Shown piece by piece: positions 16,679 to 26,102 of a stretch of 64,000 bases of DNA (its first letter is position 1; each line of letters starts with the position of its first letter). Made by a program: the position numbers and the translations under genes. The notes under the pieces were generated by a model. It ran no database searches. It saw nothing but the letters and a program-made list of their open reading frames with translations, and was not told the DNA's origin. The stretch is from an uncultured Lachnospiraceae bacterium (GTDB lineage: Bacteria > Bacillota > Clostridia > Lachnospirales > Lachnospiraceae). Location: NCBI GenBank assembly GCA_944383835.1, contig CALWRE010000180.1:1-64000 (forward strand), in the 5' to 3' direction.

Positions 16679-16756
16679 GTTTCTGTTTTATTTCATTTTT
16701 TTAATTAAACCGATTCGCTTCCGTCCGGCTAAAAAGCAGAGGAGTCTGCCCGCCTG

Positions 16757-17101
16757 TCACGCCTCATTGAGAATCAAAGCCATCATTTCCAGATTGTCCG
16801 CTCCAGCATTCTCAATCCCGTGACTCTGCCCGCAGGCGATCAGACATACATCTCCCGCCGTTACCCGGACTCTTTCGCCGTCCGGGCCGGTGAAAATGCC
16901 TTCGCCCTTCAGGATGTAATAAGGCTCCGTATTGCCCACATGGGTGTGATAGCCGATGCTGCTGCCCGGCGGAAGGACCACACGGTTATACAGCGTGCCG
17001 TGGCCCATCATCTCCTCTGGCTTCAGCACCGCATACTTATATATCTCTCCCTTGCCGCCATGAAGCGCATGGCTCACCGTAAGTATTTCTCGCCTTACCA
17101 T
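16757..17101 (-). CDS. Cupin-domain protein
   Basis: 114 residues; AAGGAGGATGCG precedes the ATG. Single beta-barrel with the two cupin motifs: PPGSSIGYHTHVGNTEPYYILKG (His, His, Glu metal ligands) and AGDVCLIACGQSHGIEN. It starts 13 bases after the stop of the oxidoreductase gene, so it is co-transcribed with it. Small cupins of this type act as metal-dependent isomerases, dioxygenases or sensors; which applies is not visible. Confidence 0.88.
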   Translation of the reverse strand: MVRREILTVSHALHGGKGEIYKYAVLKPEEMMGHGTLYNRVVLPPGSSIGYHTHVGNTEPYYILKGEGIFTGPDGERVRVTAGDVCLIACGQSHGIENAGADNLEMMALILNEA

Positions 17102-17114
17102 CGCATCCTCCTTA

Positions 17115-19382
17115 TCAGCCCTTGGCCTTCAGGTATTCGTCGATGCCCTTGGCCGCCTTGCGCCCGGCCTCCATGGCCAGGATAACCGTAGCAGAACCGG
17201 TGGCCGCATCGCCTCCGGCGAACACGCCTTCCTTGCTGGTCTTGCCGGTTTCCGGATCGGTCAGGATGCAGCCCCTCTTATTTACTTCCAGCCCCTTGGT
17301 GGAATCGGAAATCATCGGATTCGGGGTCGTGCCCAGAGCCATGATAACCATATCGGCTTCGATTTCAAACTCCGAGCCTTCCACCGGAATCGGGCGTCTT
17401 CTGCCGGAGGCATCCGGCTCGCCCAACTCCATGCGGATGCAGCGCACGCCCTTCACCCAGCCGTTTTCATCCACCAGCACCTCGGTCGGATTGCTGAGCA
17501 GCTGGAAGATCACGCCCTCTTCTTTCGCGTGGTGGACTTCCTCGGTACGGGCCGGCAGTTCGGCTTCGCTTCTGCGGTATACGATATGGGTCTCGGCGCC
17601 CATGCGCAGAGCGGTACGGGCCGCGTCCATAGCGACGTTGCCGCCGCCCACAATCACAGCCTTCTTGGAATGAGGCATAGGGGTATCGGTTTTCTCATCC
17701 CCTGCCTTCATCAGATTGCTTCGGGTCAGGTACTCATTGGCCGAATAGACGCCGTTGGCATTCTCCCCAGGGATTCCCATGAACATCGGAAGGCCTGCGC
17801 CGGAACCGATAAATACGGCATCGTAGCCTTCTTCGTTCAAAAGCTCATCCACCGTAACAGACTTGCCCACAACCACGTCGGTATCAATCTGCACGCCAAG
17901 GGCCTTCACATTGTCGATCTCCGGCTGCACCACTCCGTCCTTAGGCAGACGGAATTCCGGAATGCCGTAGGTCAAAACGCCGCCGGCCTTATGCAGCACC
18001 TCAAAGATCGTCACCTCGTAGCCCATCTTCGCCAGATCGCCGGCGCAGGTCAGGCCCGCAGGGCCGCTACCGACAACAGCCACACGCTTTCCGTTCTTCG
18101 TCTCAGGCTTCTTGGGTTTGATGCCGTTCTGCCTTGCCCAGTCGGCCACGAAGCGCTCCAGCTTGCCGATGGCAATCGGATCGCCCTTGATGCCGCGGAT
18201 ACATACGCCCTCGCACTGGGTCTCCTGCGGGCAGACACGGCCGCATACAGCCGGAAGGGCGGAGGCCTCGCTGATCACGTTAAAGGCCTCGGCAAACTCG
18301 CCTTTTTCCACATGGCCGATAAAGCCGGGAATATTGATGGACACAGGGCAGCCGGCCATGCAGCGGGGATTCTTGCACTTGATGCAGCGGCTGGCCTCGG
18401 TGCGGGCCTCTTCCTCATTATAGCCGTAACATACCTCGTCAAAGTTAGTGGCACGGACCGCCGGATCCTGCTCGCGCACCGGCGTTCTCTTCAGCACATC
18501 CTCGGCCTTGCAGTAGCCGCAGCCGCCGTGATGGGTCTCGCCCTCCTCATACTCCAGCTTCTTGCGGCCTTCCTCGGTCTTATACATCTGCTGGCGCTTC
18601 ATCGCCTGGTCGAAGTCTACCAGATGGCCGTCAAACTCCGGTCCGTCCACGCAGGCGAACTTCACCTCGCAGCCCACCATCACGCGGCAGCCGCCGCACA
18701 TGCCGGTGCCGTCGATCATAATCGGGTTTAAGCTAACAGTTGTGGGAATGCCCAGCTTCTTCGTCGTCAGGCAGGTAAACTTCATCATAATCATCGGCCC
18801 GATGGCTACACAGTGGTCGTAATGTTTCCCCTCTGCCGCCAGATCCTCGATCACCTTGGTCACCATGCCGTGACGGCCATAGCTGCCATCGTCGGTGGTC
18901 ACGTAGAGATTGCCGGCTACGGCCGCCATCTCCTTTTCCAGAATTACCAGATCCTTCGTGCGGGCGCCGATGATCACATCCGCCAGGATTCCTCTCTTGT
19001 GCAGCCATTTCACCTGGGGATATATAGGGGCCGCGCCCACGCCGCCGGCCACAAAAAGGAACTTCTTCTTTTTCAGCTCCTCCACCGGCTCCTCGATAAA
19101 CTCAGACGCCTTGCCCAGAGGGCCGACAAAATCCAGAATCTCGTCTCCTGCCTGCAGCTTTTCGAGTTTCTCCGTGGAAACGCCGATGGTCTGGAATACG
19201 ATCGTGATATTGCCTTCCTCACGGTCGTAGTCGCAAATGGTCAGAGGAACTCTCTCTCCTTCTTCGTCCACACGCAGGATGATAAACTGTCCCGGATGGC
19301 AGGACCGGGCCACCCACGGCGCGTGGACGACCATTTCCCAGGTTCTGTCAGCTAATTTCTCCGCTTTCAAAATCTTGAACAT
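17115..19382 (-). CDS. Fused NfnAB-like oxidoreductase (FNR/DHODB-type NAD subunit plus GltD-type NADPH subunit)
   Basis: 755 residues from the ATG at 19382 (GGGGGAGC upstream). The first 280 residues are a ferredoxin-reductase-like FAD/NAD domain ending in a [2Fe-2S] Cys cluster (CGGCRVMVGCEVKFACVDG). The second part is a GltD-like subunit: cysteine-rich CIKCKNPRCMAGCP and CGRVCPQETQCEGVC, FAD site VAVVGSGPAGLTCAGDL, NADPH site AVIVGGGNVAMDAARTAL. NfnAB couples NADH, ferredoxin and NADPH by electron bifurcation in anaerobes; fused forms are common in Clostridia and are often annotated as glutamate synthase/DHODB. No GltB large subunit is adjacent, which favours the Nfn role. Confidence 0.88.
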   Translation of the reverse strand: MFKILKAEKLADRTWEMVVHAPWVARSCHPGQFIILRVDEEGERVPLTICDYDREEGNITIVFQTIGVSTEKLEKLQAGDEILDFVGPLGKASEFIEEPVEELKKKKFLFVAGGVGAAPIYPQVKWLHKRGILADVIIGARTKDLVILEKEMAAVAGNLYVTTDDGSYGRHGMVTKVIEDLAAEGKHYDHCVAIGPMIMMKFTCLTTKKLGIPTTVSLNPIMIDGTGMCGGCRVMVGCEVKFACVDGPEFDGHLVDFDQAMKRQQMYKTEEGRKKLEYEEGETHHGGCGYCKAEDVLKRTPVREQDPAVRATNFDEVCYGYNEEEARTEASRCIKCKNPRCMAGCPVSINIPGFIGHVEKGEFAEAFNVISEASALPAVCGRVCPQETQCEGVCIRGIKGDPIAIGKLERFVADWARQNGIKPKKPETKNGKRVAVVGSGPAGLTCAGDLAKMGYEVTIFEVLHKAGGVLTYGIPEFRLPKDGVVQPEIDNVKALGVQIDTDVVVGKSVTVDELLNEEGYDAVFIGSGAGLPMFMGIPGENANGVYSANEYLTRSNLMKAGDEKTDTPMPHSKKAVIVGGGNVAMDAARTALRMGAETHIVYRRSEAELPARTEEVHHAKEEGVIFQLLSNPTEVLVDENGWVKGVRCIRMELGEPDASGRRRPIPVEGSEFEIEADMVIMALGTTPNPMISDSTKGLEVNKRGCILTDPETGKTSKEGVFAGGDAATGSATVILAMEAGRKAAKGIDEYLKAKG

Positions 19383-19463
19383 TTCTATGCTCCCCCATTC
19401 TTTTTTTGGTTTATTCAATACGGCCTGCGCCGCAGAAATCTATGTATTGCCGTCCGAATCTTA

Positions 19464-20732
19464 TTAAATCTCCAGCAGCTTATTAACCCCTGCCAGCTGT
19501 ACGCACAGGCAGAAAAGCTCCATGGCCTGCGTAAGCTCCTCGATGGTCGGATAGGAAGGGGCGATCCGGATGTTGCTGTCCTGCGGATCCTTTCCGTAAG
19601 GATAGGTCGCTCCGGCAGGAGTCAGGACAACGCCGGCCTCCTTTGCCAGCTCCACCGTCGCCTTCGCGCAGCCCGGCAGCGTATCCACCGCAACGAAATA
19701 GCCGCCCTTTGGCTTCATCCAGGTGGCAAAGCCGCTGTCTCCGATTTCCCTTTCCAGGGTATTTAATACCACGTCGAATTTAGGCCGCAGCCGGGAGGCC
19801 AGATCCGCCATATGGGCGCGGATCCCGTCGGCCGTCTTAAAATATTTCACATGCCGCAGCTGGTTCAGCTTATCAAAGCCGATGGTCTGCACCGCGAGAT
19901 GCTTCTTGATTTCCGCCACATTCTTCTCGCTGGCCGCCATCAGGGCCACGCCCGCGCCGGGGAAGGTAATCTTCGAGGTGGAGAAGAAGTACATGATCCG
20001 ATCCTCGTTGTGATATTCCTTCGCCGTCAGGAATACGTCCTTTAAGCGAATCTTCTCATAGATATCGTGGACGCCGTAGGCATTGTCCCACATGATGCGG
20101 AAATCCGGGGCCGCCGTCTTCATCGAGCACAGCCGTTCAATGGTCTCATCGCTGTAGCAGATGCCCTGCGGGTTAGAATAGAGGGGCACGCACCAGCTAC
20201 CCTTGACCGCCTCATCCTCCGCAGTCAGCTTTTCCACCATATCCATATCCGGCCCGTTTTCCGTCATCGGCACGGGAATCATCTCAATCCCCATGGACTC
20301 CGTCACGGAAAAATGGCGGTCATAGCCGGGGCTGGGGCAGAGCCATTTGAGCTTCGGCAGCCTGCACCAGGGAGTGCTCCCCAGGGAGCCAAAGAGCATG
20401 AAGCGGACAATCGTATCGTACATCATATTCAGGCTGGAATTGCCGCCCACAATAATATTGGCGGAAGGAATCCGCAGAAGATCGGAGAAAAGCCTCTTAG
20501 CCTCGGGGATGCCGTCCAGGATACCATAATTTCTGGCGTCCACGCCGTTTTCCAATTTATAATCATTAAGCACCGTAAGAATTCCATTGCTGCGGTCCAG
20601 CTGCTCCGACGACGGCTTGCCGCGGGACATATCCAGATGCAGATCCATATTTTTAAATTCCGCATACCGCTTCAGAAGCTTATTCTGCAGATAAACCAGT
20701 TCTTCCTTGCTGTACTCTCCTACTTTTTTCAT
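19464..20732 (-). CDS. PLP-dependent aminotransferase, aspartate-aminotransferase type
   Basis: 422 residues; GAGGAGGAATGAC before the ATG. DMSRGKPSSEQLDRSNGI and GNSSLNMMYDTIVR are typical of the class I subgroup of atypical aspartate aminotransferases found in Clostridia and Actinobacteria. The PLP lysine is in FFSTSKITFPGAGVA; MWDNAYGVHD carries the Asp that binds the pyridine nitrogen. The product interconverts aspartate and oxaloacetate or related pairs. It lies 52 bases after metY and 81 bases before the NfnAB-like gene, on the same strand. Confidence 0.9.
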   Translation of the reverse strand: MKKVGEYSKEELVYLQNKLLKRYAEFKNMDLHLDMSRGKPSSEQLDRSNGILTVLNDYKLENGVDARNYGILDGIPEAKRLFSDLLRIPSANIIVGGNSSLNMMYDTIVRFMLFGSLGSTPWCRLPKLKWLCPSPGYDRHFSVTESMGIEMIPVPMTENGPDMDMVEKLTAEDEAVKGSWCVPLYSNPQGICYSDETIERLCSMKTAAPDFRIMWDNAYGVHDIYEKIRLKDVFLTAKEYHNEDRIMYFFSTSKITFPGAGVALMAASEKNVAEIKKHLAVQTIGFDKLNQLRHVKYFKTADGIRAHMADLASRLRPKFDVVLNTLEREIGDSGFATWMKPKGGYFVAVDTLPGCAKATVELAKEAGVVLTPAGATYPYGKDPQDSNIRIAPSYPTIEELTQAMELFCLCVQLAGVNKLLEI

Positions 20733-20784
20733 GTCATTCCTCCTCGTCTAATGTCGGTAAAGTCCCCGTTGCAAAACGGCTATT

Positions 20785-22074
20785 TTATCTGCCGTACACG
20801 TATTCAATGGCCTGCTGCAGATCCGCCAAAATATCTTCCGCATCCTCAATCCCTACGGAGAGCCGGATCAGATCGGGGCGGACCCCCGCCTCCAGAAGCT
20901 GCTCATCGCTCAGCTGGCGATGGGTATGGCTGGCCGGATGCAGAACCGAAGTCCTGGCGTCCGCCACATGGGTCACAATAGCCCCCAGCTTCAGATGATC
21001 CATAAAGCGAATGGCCTGCTCCCTTCCTCCGGCGAGCCCAAAGGCAATGACGCCGCAGGTGCCGTCCGGCATATATTTCTTCGCCCTCTCGTGATACTTA
21101 TCCCCCGGCAGCCCCGGATAATTCACCCAGGCCACATGGGGATTGGCGGACAGCCACTGGGCCACTTTCAGAGCGTTCTCACAGTGGCAGGGCATCCGCA
21201 GGTGCAGGGTCTCCAAGCCCACATTGAGCAGGAAGGCATTCATCGGGGACTGGCAGGTTCCCAGATCCCGCATCAGCTGCGCCGTAGCCTTCATGATATA
21301 GGCCGACTTTCCAAAACTCTCCGCGTAGATCAGGCCATGATAGGATTCATCCGGCGTAGTGAGTCCCGGAAATTTATCCTTGTGGGCCATCCAGTCAAAA
21401 TTGCCGCTGTCTACGATGCAGCCGCCCACTGTCATCGCATGGCCGTCCATGTATTTGGTGGTGGAATGGGTTACGATATCGGCCCCCCACTCAATCGGCC
21501 TGCAGTTGATCGGCGTCGCAAAGGTATTGTCCACAATCAGCGGCACCCCGTGATTATGGGCCACTGCGGCAAACTTCTCGATGTCCAGAACCTCCACCGT
21601 CGGATTGGAAAGGGTCTCCGCAAAAAGGGCCTTTGTGTTCGGCTGGAATGCAGCGTTCAGCTCTTCCTCGGATGCGTCCGGATCCACCAGGGTCACATCG
21701 ATGCCCAGTTTCCGAAGCGTCACGGTAAACAGGTTGCTGGTGCCGCCGTAAATGGCTGCGGAGCTGACGATATGGTCCCCCGCCCCGCAGAGGTTAAAGA
21801 CCGCCAGAAAAGAGGCCGCCTGGCCGGACGAAGTCAGGATCGCCCCCACGCCGCCTTCCAGCTCGCAGATCTTGGCCGCCACCGCGTCGCAGGTGGGATT
21901 CTGCAGCCGGGAATAAAAATAACCGTCATCCTCCAGGTCAAAAAGCCTGGCCATCTGTTCGCTGGTGTCATACTTGAATGTAGTGCTCTGATAGATAGGA
22001 AGGATTCTCGCCTCTCCCTTCTTAGGCTCGTAGCCTCCCTGGATACATACCGTACCCAATCCTCTTTTTTTCAT
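20785..22074 (-). CDS. metY: O-acetylhomoserine sulfhydrylase (aminocarboxypropyltransferase)
   Basis: 429 residues from the ATG at 22074 (GGCAGGAGGAGAAA upstream); the frame runs open to 22197 through a repeat, which is probably untranslated. TVCIQGGYEPKKGEARILPIYQSTTFKYD opens the Cys/Met metabolism PLP family. The PLP lysine is in THSTTKYMDGHAMTVGG; the C-terminal VADARTSVLHPASHTHRQL is MetY-like. It makes homocysteine from O-acetylhomoserine and sulfide. MetA at 40771 carries the acetyl-CoA signature, which fits. A repeat-rich leader of 375 bases lies upstream. Confidence 0.92.
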   Translation of the reverse strand: MKKRGLGTVCIQGGYEPKKGEARILPIYQSTTFKYDTSEQMARLFDLEDDGYFYSRLQNPTCDAVAAKICELEGGVGAILTSSGQAASFLAVFNLCGAGDHIVSSAAIYGGTSNLFTVTLRKLGIDVTLVDPDASEEELNAAFQPNTKALFAETLSNPTVEVLDIEKFAAVAHNHGVPLIVDNTFATPINCRPIEWGADIVTHSTTKYMDGHAMTVGGCIVDSGNFDWMAHKDKFPGLTTPDESYHGLIYAESFGKSAYIMKATAQLMRDLGTCQSPMNAFLLNVGLETLHLRMPCHCENALKVAQWLSANPHVAWVNYPGLPGDKYHERAKKYMPDGTCGVIAFGLAGGREQAIRFMDHLKLGAIVTHVADARTSVLHPASHTHRQLSDEQLLEAGVRPDLIRLSVGIEDAEDILADLQQAIEYVYGR

Positions 22075-22112
22075 TTTCTCCTCCTGCCTGCCGCGGGTGA
22101 CGCAGCGTGTTA

Positions 22113-22181
22113 TTAGCCCGTCCGATGTCCGCTCGGACGGATGCGTAAACGCCTCCGCCGGCGGCCGCCGTCCGGGACTTT
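22113..22181. repeat. 69-bp direct repeat, copy 1
   Basis: Bases 22113-22181 are identical to 22285-22353. The unit holds a hairpin CCGTCCGAGCGGACATCGGACGG (read on the minus strand, as two arms of 8) and a second G+C-rich palindromic part around CGCCGGCGGCCGCCG. It lies in the 375-base leader of metY. Confidence 0.9.
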
Positions 22182-22187
22182 CCTCTT

Positions 22188-22437
22188 TTTTTGACATAAA
22201 AGTCAGCCGCTCCGCGCTTTCGCGCTCCCGCGTCTGCCGCCATCATTCGCAATCCGGGATCTCGCCCTCCTTGCTCGTGACGGCTTAGCCCGTCCGATGT
22301 CCGCTCGGACGGATGCGTAAACGCCTCCGCCGGCGGCCGCCGTCCGGGACTTTTATGTCAAAAAGACTTTTCCTTGGGGATGCTGCGGTACACTCACCTG
22401 ATAAGTATATCACAAACATTCTCAAAGGAAAAGTCTT
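22188..22437. repeat. Inverted repeats interleaved with the metY-leader direct repeats
   Basis: TTTTTGACATAAAAGTC (22188-22204) is exactly inverted at 22348-22364 (17 bp). A second perfect inverted pair, AAGACTTTTCCTT (22363-22375) and AAGGAAAAGTCTT (22425-22437), follows directly. Both could form long-range hairpins in a transcript from either strand. No S-box (SAM riboswitch) sequence is seen. Confidence 0.75.
22285..22353. repeat. 69-bp direct repeat, copy 2
   Basis: Identical to 22113-22181, starting 172 bases downstream of it. The right end merges into the inverted repeat GACTTTTATGTC, which pairs with sequence just after copy 1. Confidence 0.9.
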
Positions 22438-22449
22438 ATTTACCTTCTT

Positions 22450-22878
22450 TTACACCATGATGCTGATCAATATCTGGATTAAAATCCAGAAGAATACCAG
22501 CACAACAATCAGGGTGCCGCAGCCGGTAACCCCCTTGCGGGAGCGGCTGGCGTACGGATTCTGCGGCCTTCTGTCTCCATAAGGATTCGGCGGCGTCTGC
22601 GTCCTCCCGGCGGCGGAATTTTGCCCTCCATATATATACTGCTTCGGCTGCCGCCTCCTGTCATGCATATGGCTGCCCTGCCGCTCGGCCGAACGCGGCT
22701 TCAGATAGGTCTGCGGGACATGCTGCTCGTCGTGGCTCTCATTGGGAAGAAGCCCGCCGGTATAGGTCCAGGGCTCGACGCGGACTTTGCAGTTCCAGCA
22801 GAAACGCTTGCCGTATTTAAGCTCCTTCTCACATATGGGGCAGATATAACGCACCCGGTCTTCCCATCTCTCCGCCAT
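22450..22878 (-). CDS. Zinc-ribbon protein with C-terminal membrane anchor, unknown function
   Basis: 142 residues; TTAGGAGGTAAG before the ATG. Residues 13-31 (CPICEKELKYGKRFCWNC) form a four-Cys zinc ribbon. The middle is a disordered stretch rich in Pro, Arg, Gln and Asn (PPNPYGDRRPQNPYASRSR). The last 25 residues are one hydrophobic helix (CGTLIVVLVFFWILIQILIS). Zinc ribbon plus single tail anchor is common in small Firmicutes proteins of unknown role. It lies between argS and the metY leader. Confidence 0.75.
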   Translation of the reverse strand: MAERWEDRVRYICPICEKELKYGKRFCWNCKVRVEPWTYTGGLLPNESHDEQHVPQTYLKPRSAERQGSHMHDRRRQPKQYIYGGQNSAAGRTQTPPNPYGDRRPQNPYASRSRKGVTGCGTLIVVLVFFWILIQILISIMV

Positions 22879-22899
22879 TTCTTACCTCCTAACCCCTCC

Positions 22900-22925
22900 G
22901 TCCGGCGTCCCTCCGGGGGCCGGAC
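22900..22925. terminator. Possible terminator downstream of argS
   Basis: GTCCGGC (22900-22906) pairs with GCCGGAC (22919-22925), with a G+C-rich loop that can extend the stem. No T-run follows on the minus strand, so this is a weak call. Confidence 0.4.
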
Positions 22926-22987
22926 AATTTTCTGCAAAGCTGCTGGAACCAGTATATCATCTTTGAAACGTCATGGCAAGTTAAGAA

Positions 22988-24793
22988 TCACATCCGGTCG
23001 GGAGCGGAAAAGCCCAGAAGGTCGATGCCCGTCTCCAGCACCCTCTTTGCCAGGGTGATAAGACGGATATAGCTCTCCCTTCTCTCCTCCGATTCCTCCG
23101 CCAGAATCTTGGTTCCATGGTAAAACTGGTTGAACGCGTTTGCCAATTCATAAATATATTGGCATATTTTATGAGGAGCCAGTTCCTGATAAGCCGCGTC
23201 TATGGTCTCTCCAAACTGCGCCAGGCAAAGCTGCAGCCGCCGCTCCGCTTCGCCGGCCGCCGGAAGGATGGGCGCGGTTAGGCTGGCTTGTTTTTCCGCC
23301 TCCTCGCCGAAATTTGCCCGGTATTTGGCCAAAATGGATTTAATGCGGACAATCGTATAGAGGATGTAAGGGCCGGTATTCCCCTCAAAGGAGGCGAAGC
23401 GTTCGATATCGAAGACGTAATCCTTGGACGCCTGGTTGGAGAGATCCCCGTATTTCAGCGCCGCCAGGCCCACCACAGCGGCCGTCTTTTTGGCCTCGTC
23501 CTCCTCCATCGTGCGGTTTTCCATAATCCGCCTGTAGACGGCATCCTCAATCTCCCGGATCAGATACTCCAGCCGCATCACCCCGCCGGAACGGGTCTTA
23601 AAGGGCTGGCCGTCCTTGCCGTTCATCGTCCCAAAGCCGATATGCACCAGCTTCACATGATCGTCCACCAGGCCTGTCTTGCGGCTTGCGCGGAACACCT
23701 GGGTAAAGTGCATATTCTGGCGCTTATCCGTCAGATAGATGATGGCGTCGGGATCAAACTCCTCCACCCTCTGCACAATGGTAGCCAGATCTGTCGTGGC
23801 GTACAGGGTGGCTCCATCCGATTTAACCAGGATGCAGGGAGGAACCTCCTTGGTATCCGTTTCCTCCGCCACGTCCACGACCAGGGCGCCCTGGCTTTCG
23901 CGGGCATAGCCCTCCTCCTTCATCCGCTCGATCATAGGCGGAATAAAAGGCTGGGCGTCGCTCTCCCCGTACCACACATCGAAGTCCACGTTCAGCCGGC
24001 GGTAATTCTCTTTTAGGTCGGTCACGGACACACGGATGATCTGTTTCCAGAGCGCCCGCAGCCCCCGGTCTCCATTCTGGAACCTATAGGTCGTATCATG
24101 GGCTCTGCGGCTGAATTCCTCGTCCTCCTTTGCCCTGGCGCTGGCAGCCGGATAAATCTCTTCCAGCTCGCCGATGGTAAAAGGGGCCTCCTCCGGGTAT
24201 TCCCCGGTAAAATCCGGGTCAAAATAAGGCAGGGACGGCTGTTCCTCCTTCACCGCCTGCATGATCAGGCCCATCTGCAGGCCCCAGTCCCCCAGATGCA
24301 CATCGCCAATGACGCGGTTTCCTGCAAAACGGCAGATTCGCTTGATGCTCTCGCCGATGATAGCGCTGCGCAGATGACCGATATGCAGAGGCTTGGCCAC
24401 GTTAGGGCCGCCGTAATCGATGACGATGGTCTGAGGCTTTTCCTCCGTCTGGCAGCCCAGCTTCTCATCCTCCGCCATGCTGCCCAGCCACCCGGATAAG
24501 AAATCGGCGTCCAGCTTCAGGTTGATAAAGCCGGGGGCCGCCACCGCGGTCTCCTGCCAGATATTTTCCTTCTCGGACCCGGCCTCTGCGCCGCCCAGCT
24601 GCCCTACCACTTCCTCGGCAATCTTTACCGGAGCCTTATGATACGCCTTGGCGGCAGCCAGGGCTCCGTTGCACTGAAACTCGCATAAATCGGGACGATT
24701 GGACACCGTCACCTTTCCATAAGAGCGGTCGTAACCGCAGTCTTCAAAAGCCTGTCCCAGACATGCGGACAGGACGTCCAACAACTTCTCCAT
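22988..24793 (-). CDS. argS: Arginyl-tRNA synthetase
   Basis: 601 residues; GAAGGAGGAAAA before the ATG. The N-terminal additional domain (about 1-110) recognises the tRNA D-loop. The class I signature is NVAKPLHIGHLRSAIIGESI (HIGH at about 137-140). The KMSKS region is replaced by FKTRSGGVMRLEYL, as usual for many bacterial ArgRS. The C-terminal DALR anticodon-binding domain ends LLGFSAPDRM. It charges tRNA(Arg) in the cytoplasm. No T-box is seen in the 189 bases upstream; that stretch holds an inverted repeat, CCGCATATCA against TGATATGCGG, near the end of efp. Confidence 0.97.
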   Translation of the reverse strand: MEKLLDVLSACLGQAFEDCGYDRSYGKVTVSNRPDLCEFQCNGALAAAKAYHKAPVKIAEEVVGQLGGAEAGSEKENIWQETAVAAPGFINLKLDADFLSGWLGSMAEDEKLGCQTEEKPQTIVIDYGGPNVAKPLHIGHLRSAIIGESIKRICRFAGNRVIGDVHLGDWGLQMGLIMQAVKEEQPSLPYFDPDFTGEYPEEAPFTIGELEEIYPAASARAKEDEEFSRRAHDTTYRFQNGDRGLRALWKQIIRVSVTDLKENYRRLNVDFDVWYGESDAQPFIPPMIERMKEEGYARESQGALVVDVAEETDTKEVPPCILVKSDGATLYATTDLATIVQRVEEFDPDAIIYLTDKRQNMHFTQVFRASRKTGLVDDHVKLVHIGFGTMNGKDGQPFKTRSGGVMRLEYLIREIEDAVYRRIMENRTMEEDEAKKTAAVVGLAALKYGDLSNQASKDYVFDIERFASFEGNTGPYILYTIVRIKSILAKYRANFGEEAEKQASLTAPILPAAGEAERRLQLCLAQFGETIDAAYQELAPHKICQYIYELANAFNQFYHGTKILAEESEERRESYIRLITLAKRVLETGIDLLGFSAPDRM

Positions 24794-24982
24794 TTTTCCT
24801 CCTTCACGGGATCTGCCGTTTGGCAGCTATGGATTTGCACTGTAAAAAACATGGATACCGCATATCACACTCCGAAACAACCGGTGTAAGCCGGAGACAG
24901 AATATGATATGCGGCATCTGAAAAATGCGTGCGGCAGCCATTCTCTCCGGAAAGCCGTCTGCACCCTATCGCTCTGGTTCCC

Positions 24983-25540
24983 TTACACGCGGGACAGATA
25001 CTCGCCGGTTCTGGTGTCGATCTTGATCTTATCCCCCTGGTCCACAAACAGAGGAACGTTCACCGTAGCCCCCGTCTCCACCGTCGCAGGCTTCGTCGCG
25101 CCGGTAGCCGTATCTCCCTTAAAACCAGGCTCCGTATCGGTAACCTCCAGCTCCACAAACAGCGGAGGCTCAACGGAAAATACATTGCCCTTATACGAGC
25201 AGATCTTAACCATCTCGTTTTCCTTAACAAACTTCAGCGCGTCGCCGATCTGATCCTGATTCAGGGCAATCTGATCGTAGGTGTTGACGTCCATGAAGTA
25301 GTACAGGTCGCCGTCGGAATACAGATACTGCATGTCCACACGGTCAATATGCGCGTTTTCAAATTTCTCCGTAGGGCGGAACGTTCTCTCCACCACACCG
25401 CCGCTGATAATATTCTTCAGTTTCGTTCTGACAAAAGCTGCCCCCTTGCCCGGTTTCACATGCTGAAACTCGATGATCTGATAAATATTGCCGTCAATTT
25501 CGACCGTGATGCCGTTCCTAAAATCGCCAGCTGATACCAT
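24983..25540 (-). CDS. efp: Translation elongation factor P
   Basis: 185 residues, full length; AAGGAGGAACC before the ATG. Three beta-barrel domains. The tip loop carries [11 protein letters not shown], with the conserved lysine at about 32 that in some bacteria is modified. The C-terminus [27 protein letters not shown] is the EF-P signature. It helps ribosomes through polyproline. No modification genes (epmAB, ymfI) lie beside it. Confidence 0.97.
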   Translation of the reverse strand: MVSAGDFRNGITVEIDGNIYQIIEFQHVKPGKGAAFVRTKLKNIISGGVVERTFRPTEKFENAHIDRVDMQYLYSDGDLYYFMDVNTYDQIALNQDQIGDALKFVKENEMVKICSYKGNVFSVEPPLFVELEVTDTEPGFKGDTATGATKPATVETGATVNVPLFVDQGDKIKIDTRTGEYLSRV

Positions 25541-25610
25541 GAATGGTTCCTCCTTAAGCTAATGTAATTTCTCTTCTCTTTTGCCATTCTATACTAAAAT
25601 GGCCGTTTTA

Positions 25611-26102
25611 TCAACACTTTTTATTAAAATGCAGGACGAGCCTCTCCAAATACCGTTTCAGGACGATCTGGATTTCCTCATGGGGGTCGATGGGATTCAC
25701 TAAAATACTGTAGATACCGGCCCTCCTGGCCCCCCAGATATCGGTGAAAAGCTGGTCCCCGACAAGAACGGTGGAATCTCTGTCCGTCCCCATCCGCCGC
25801 ATCGCCGCCTCGTATCCCCTGACGGACGGCTTGCCGGCCTTGCAGATATAGGGGACGGATACCTCCTTGGCAAAAGGCTTCACCCTGGACTCCTTATTAT
25901 TGGAAAGCAGGCAGGCAGACATTCCAAGAGCCCGCAGCCTCTGAAAAAGCTGACGGGTCTTTTCCGGCGGCGGTCCCCCATGAACCGACAGGGTATTGTC
26001 GATATCGAAGATCACCCCGCGATAACCCTGCCGGTACAGTTCCTCATAATCCACCTCCCAGGAAGATTCCTCTCGCCTGTCCGGAAAAAAACACTCAAAC
26101 AT
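25611..26102 (-). CDS. YqeG-family HAD-IIIA phosphatase
   Basis: 163 residues from the ATG at 26102 (GGGAGAGGGAGAGC upstream), overlapping the end of nrdR by 8 bp. HAD motif I is [15 protein letters not shown]; motif [10 protein letters not shown]; the lysine is in CKAGKPS; motif [18 protein letters not shown]. Members include a mitochondrial phosphatidylglycerophosphate phosphatase; the bacterial role is unsettled. The start at 26189 is not used because it lies deep inside nrdR. Confidence 0.9.
   Translation of the reverse strand: MFECFFPDRREESSWEVDYEELYRQGYRGVIFDIDNTLSVHGGPPPEKTRQLFQRLRALGMSACLLSNNKESRVKPFAKEVSVPYICKAGKPSVRGYEAAMRRMGTDRDSTVLVGDQLFTDIWGARRAGIYSILVNPIDPHEEIQIVLKRYLERLVLHFNKKC

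Noticed and set aside
17529..18731. A 400-codon plus-strand frame within the NfnAB-like gene
   Set aside because: It is a shadow of the real gene, His/Ala-rich and without family features.
16757..22074. Glutamate synthase (GltBD) locus
   Set aside because: The NADPH subunit is fused to an FNR-type NAD subunit and no large GltB subunit is present; the NfnAB-like reading fits better.
22075..22449. SAM riboswitch (S-box) in front of metY
   Set aside because: None of the conserved S-box core sequences is present; the region is explained by the direct and inverted repeats.
24794..24982. T-box leader before argS
   Set aside because: The region lies downstream of efp and upstream of argS but has no T-box sequence (TGGNACCGCG-like) and no specifier domain shape.
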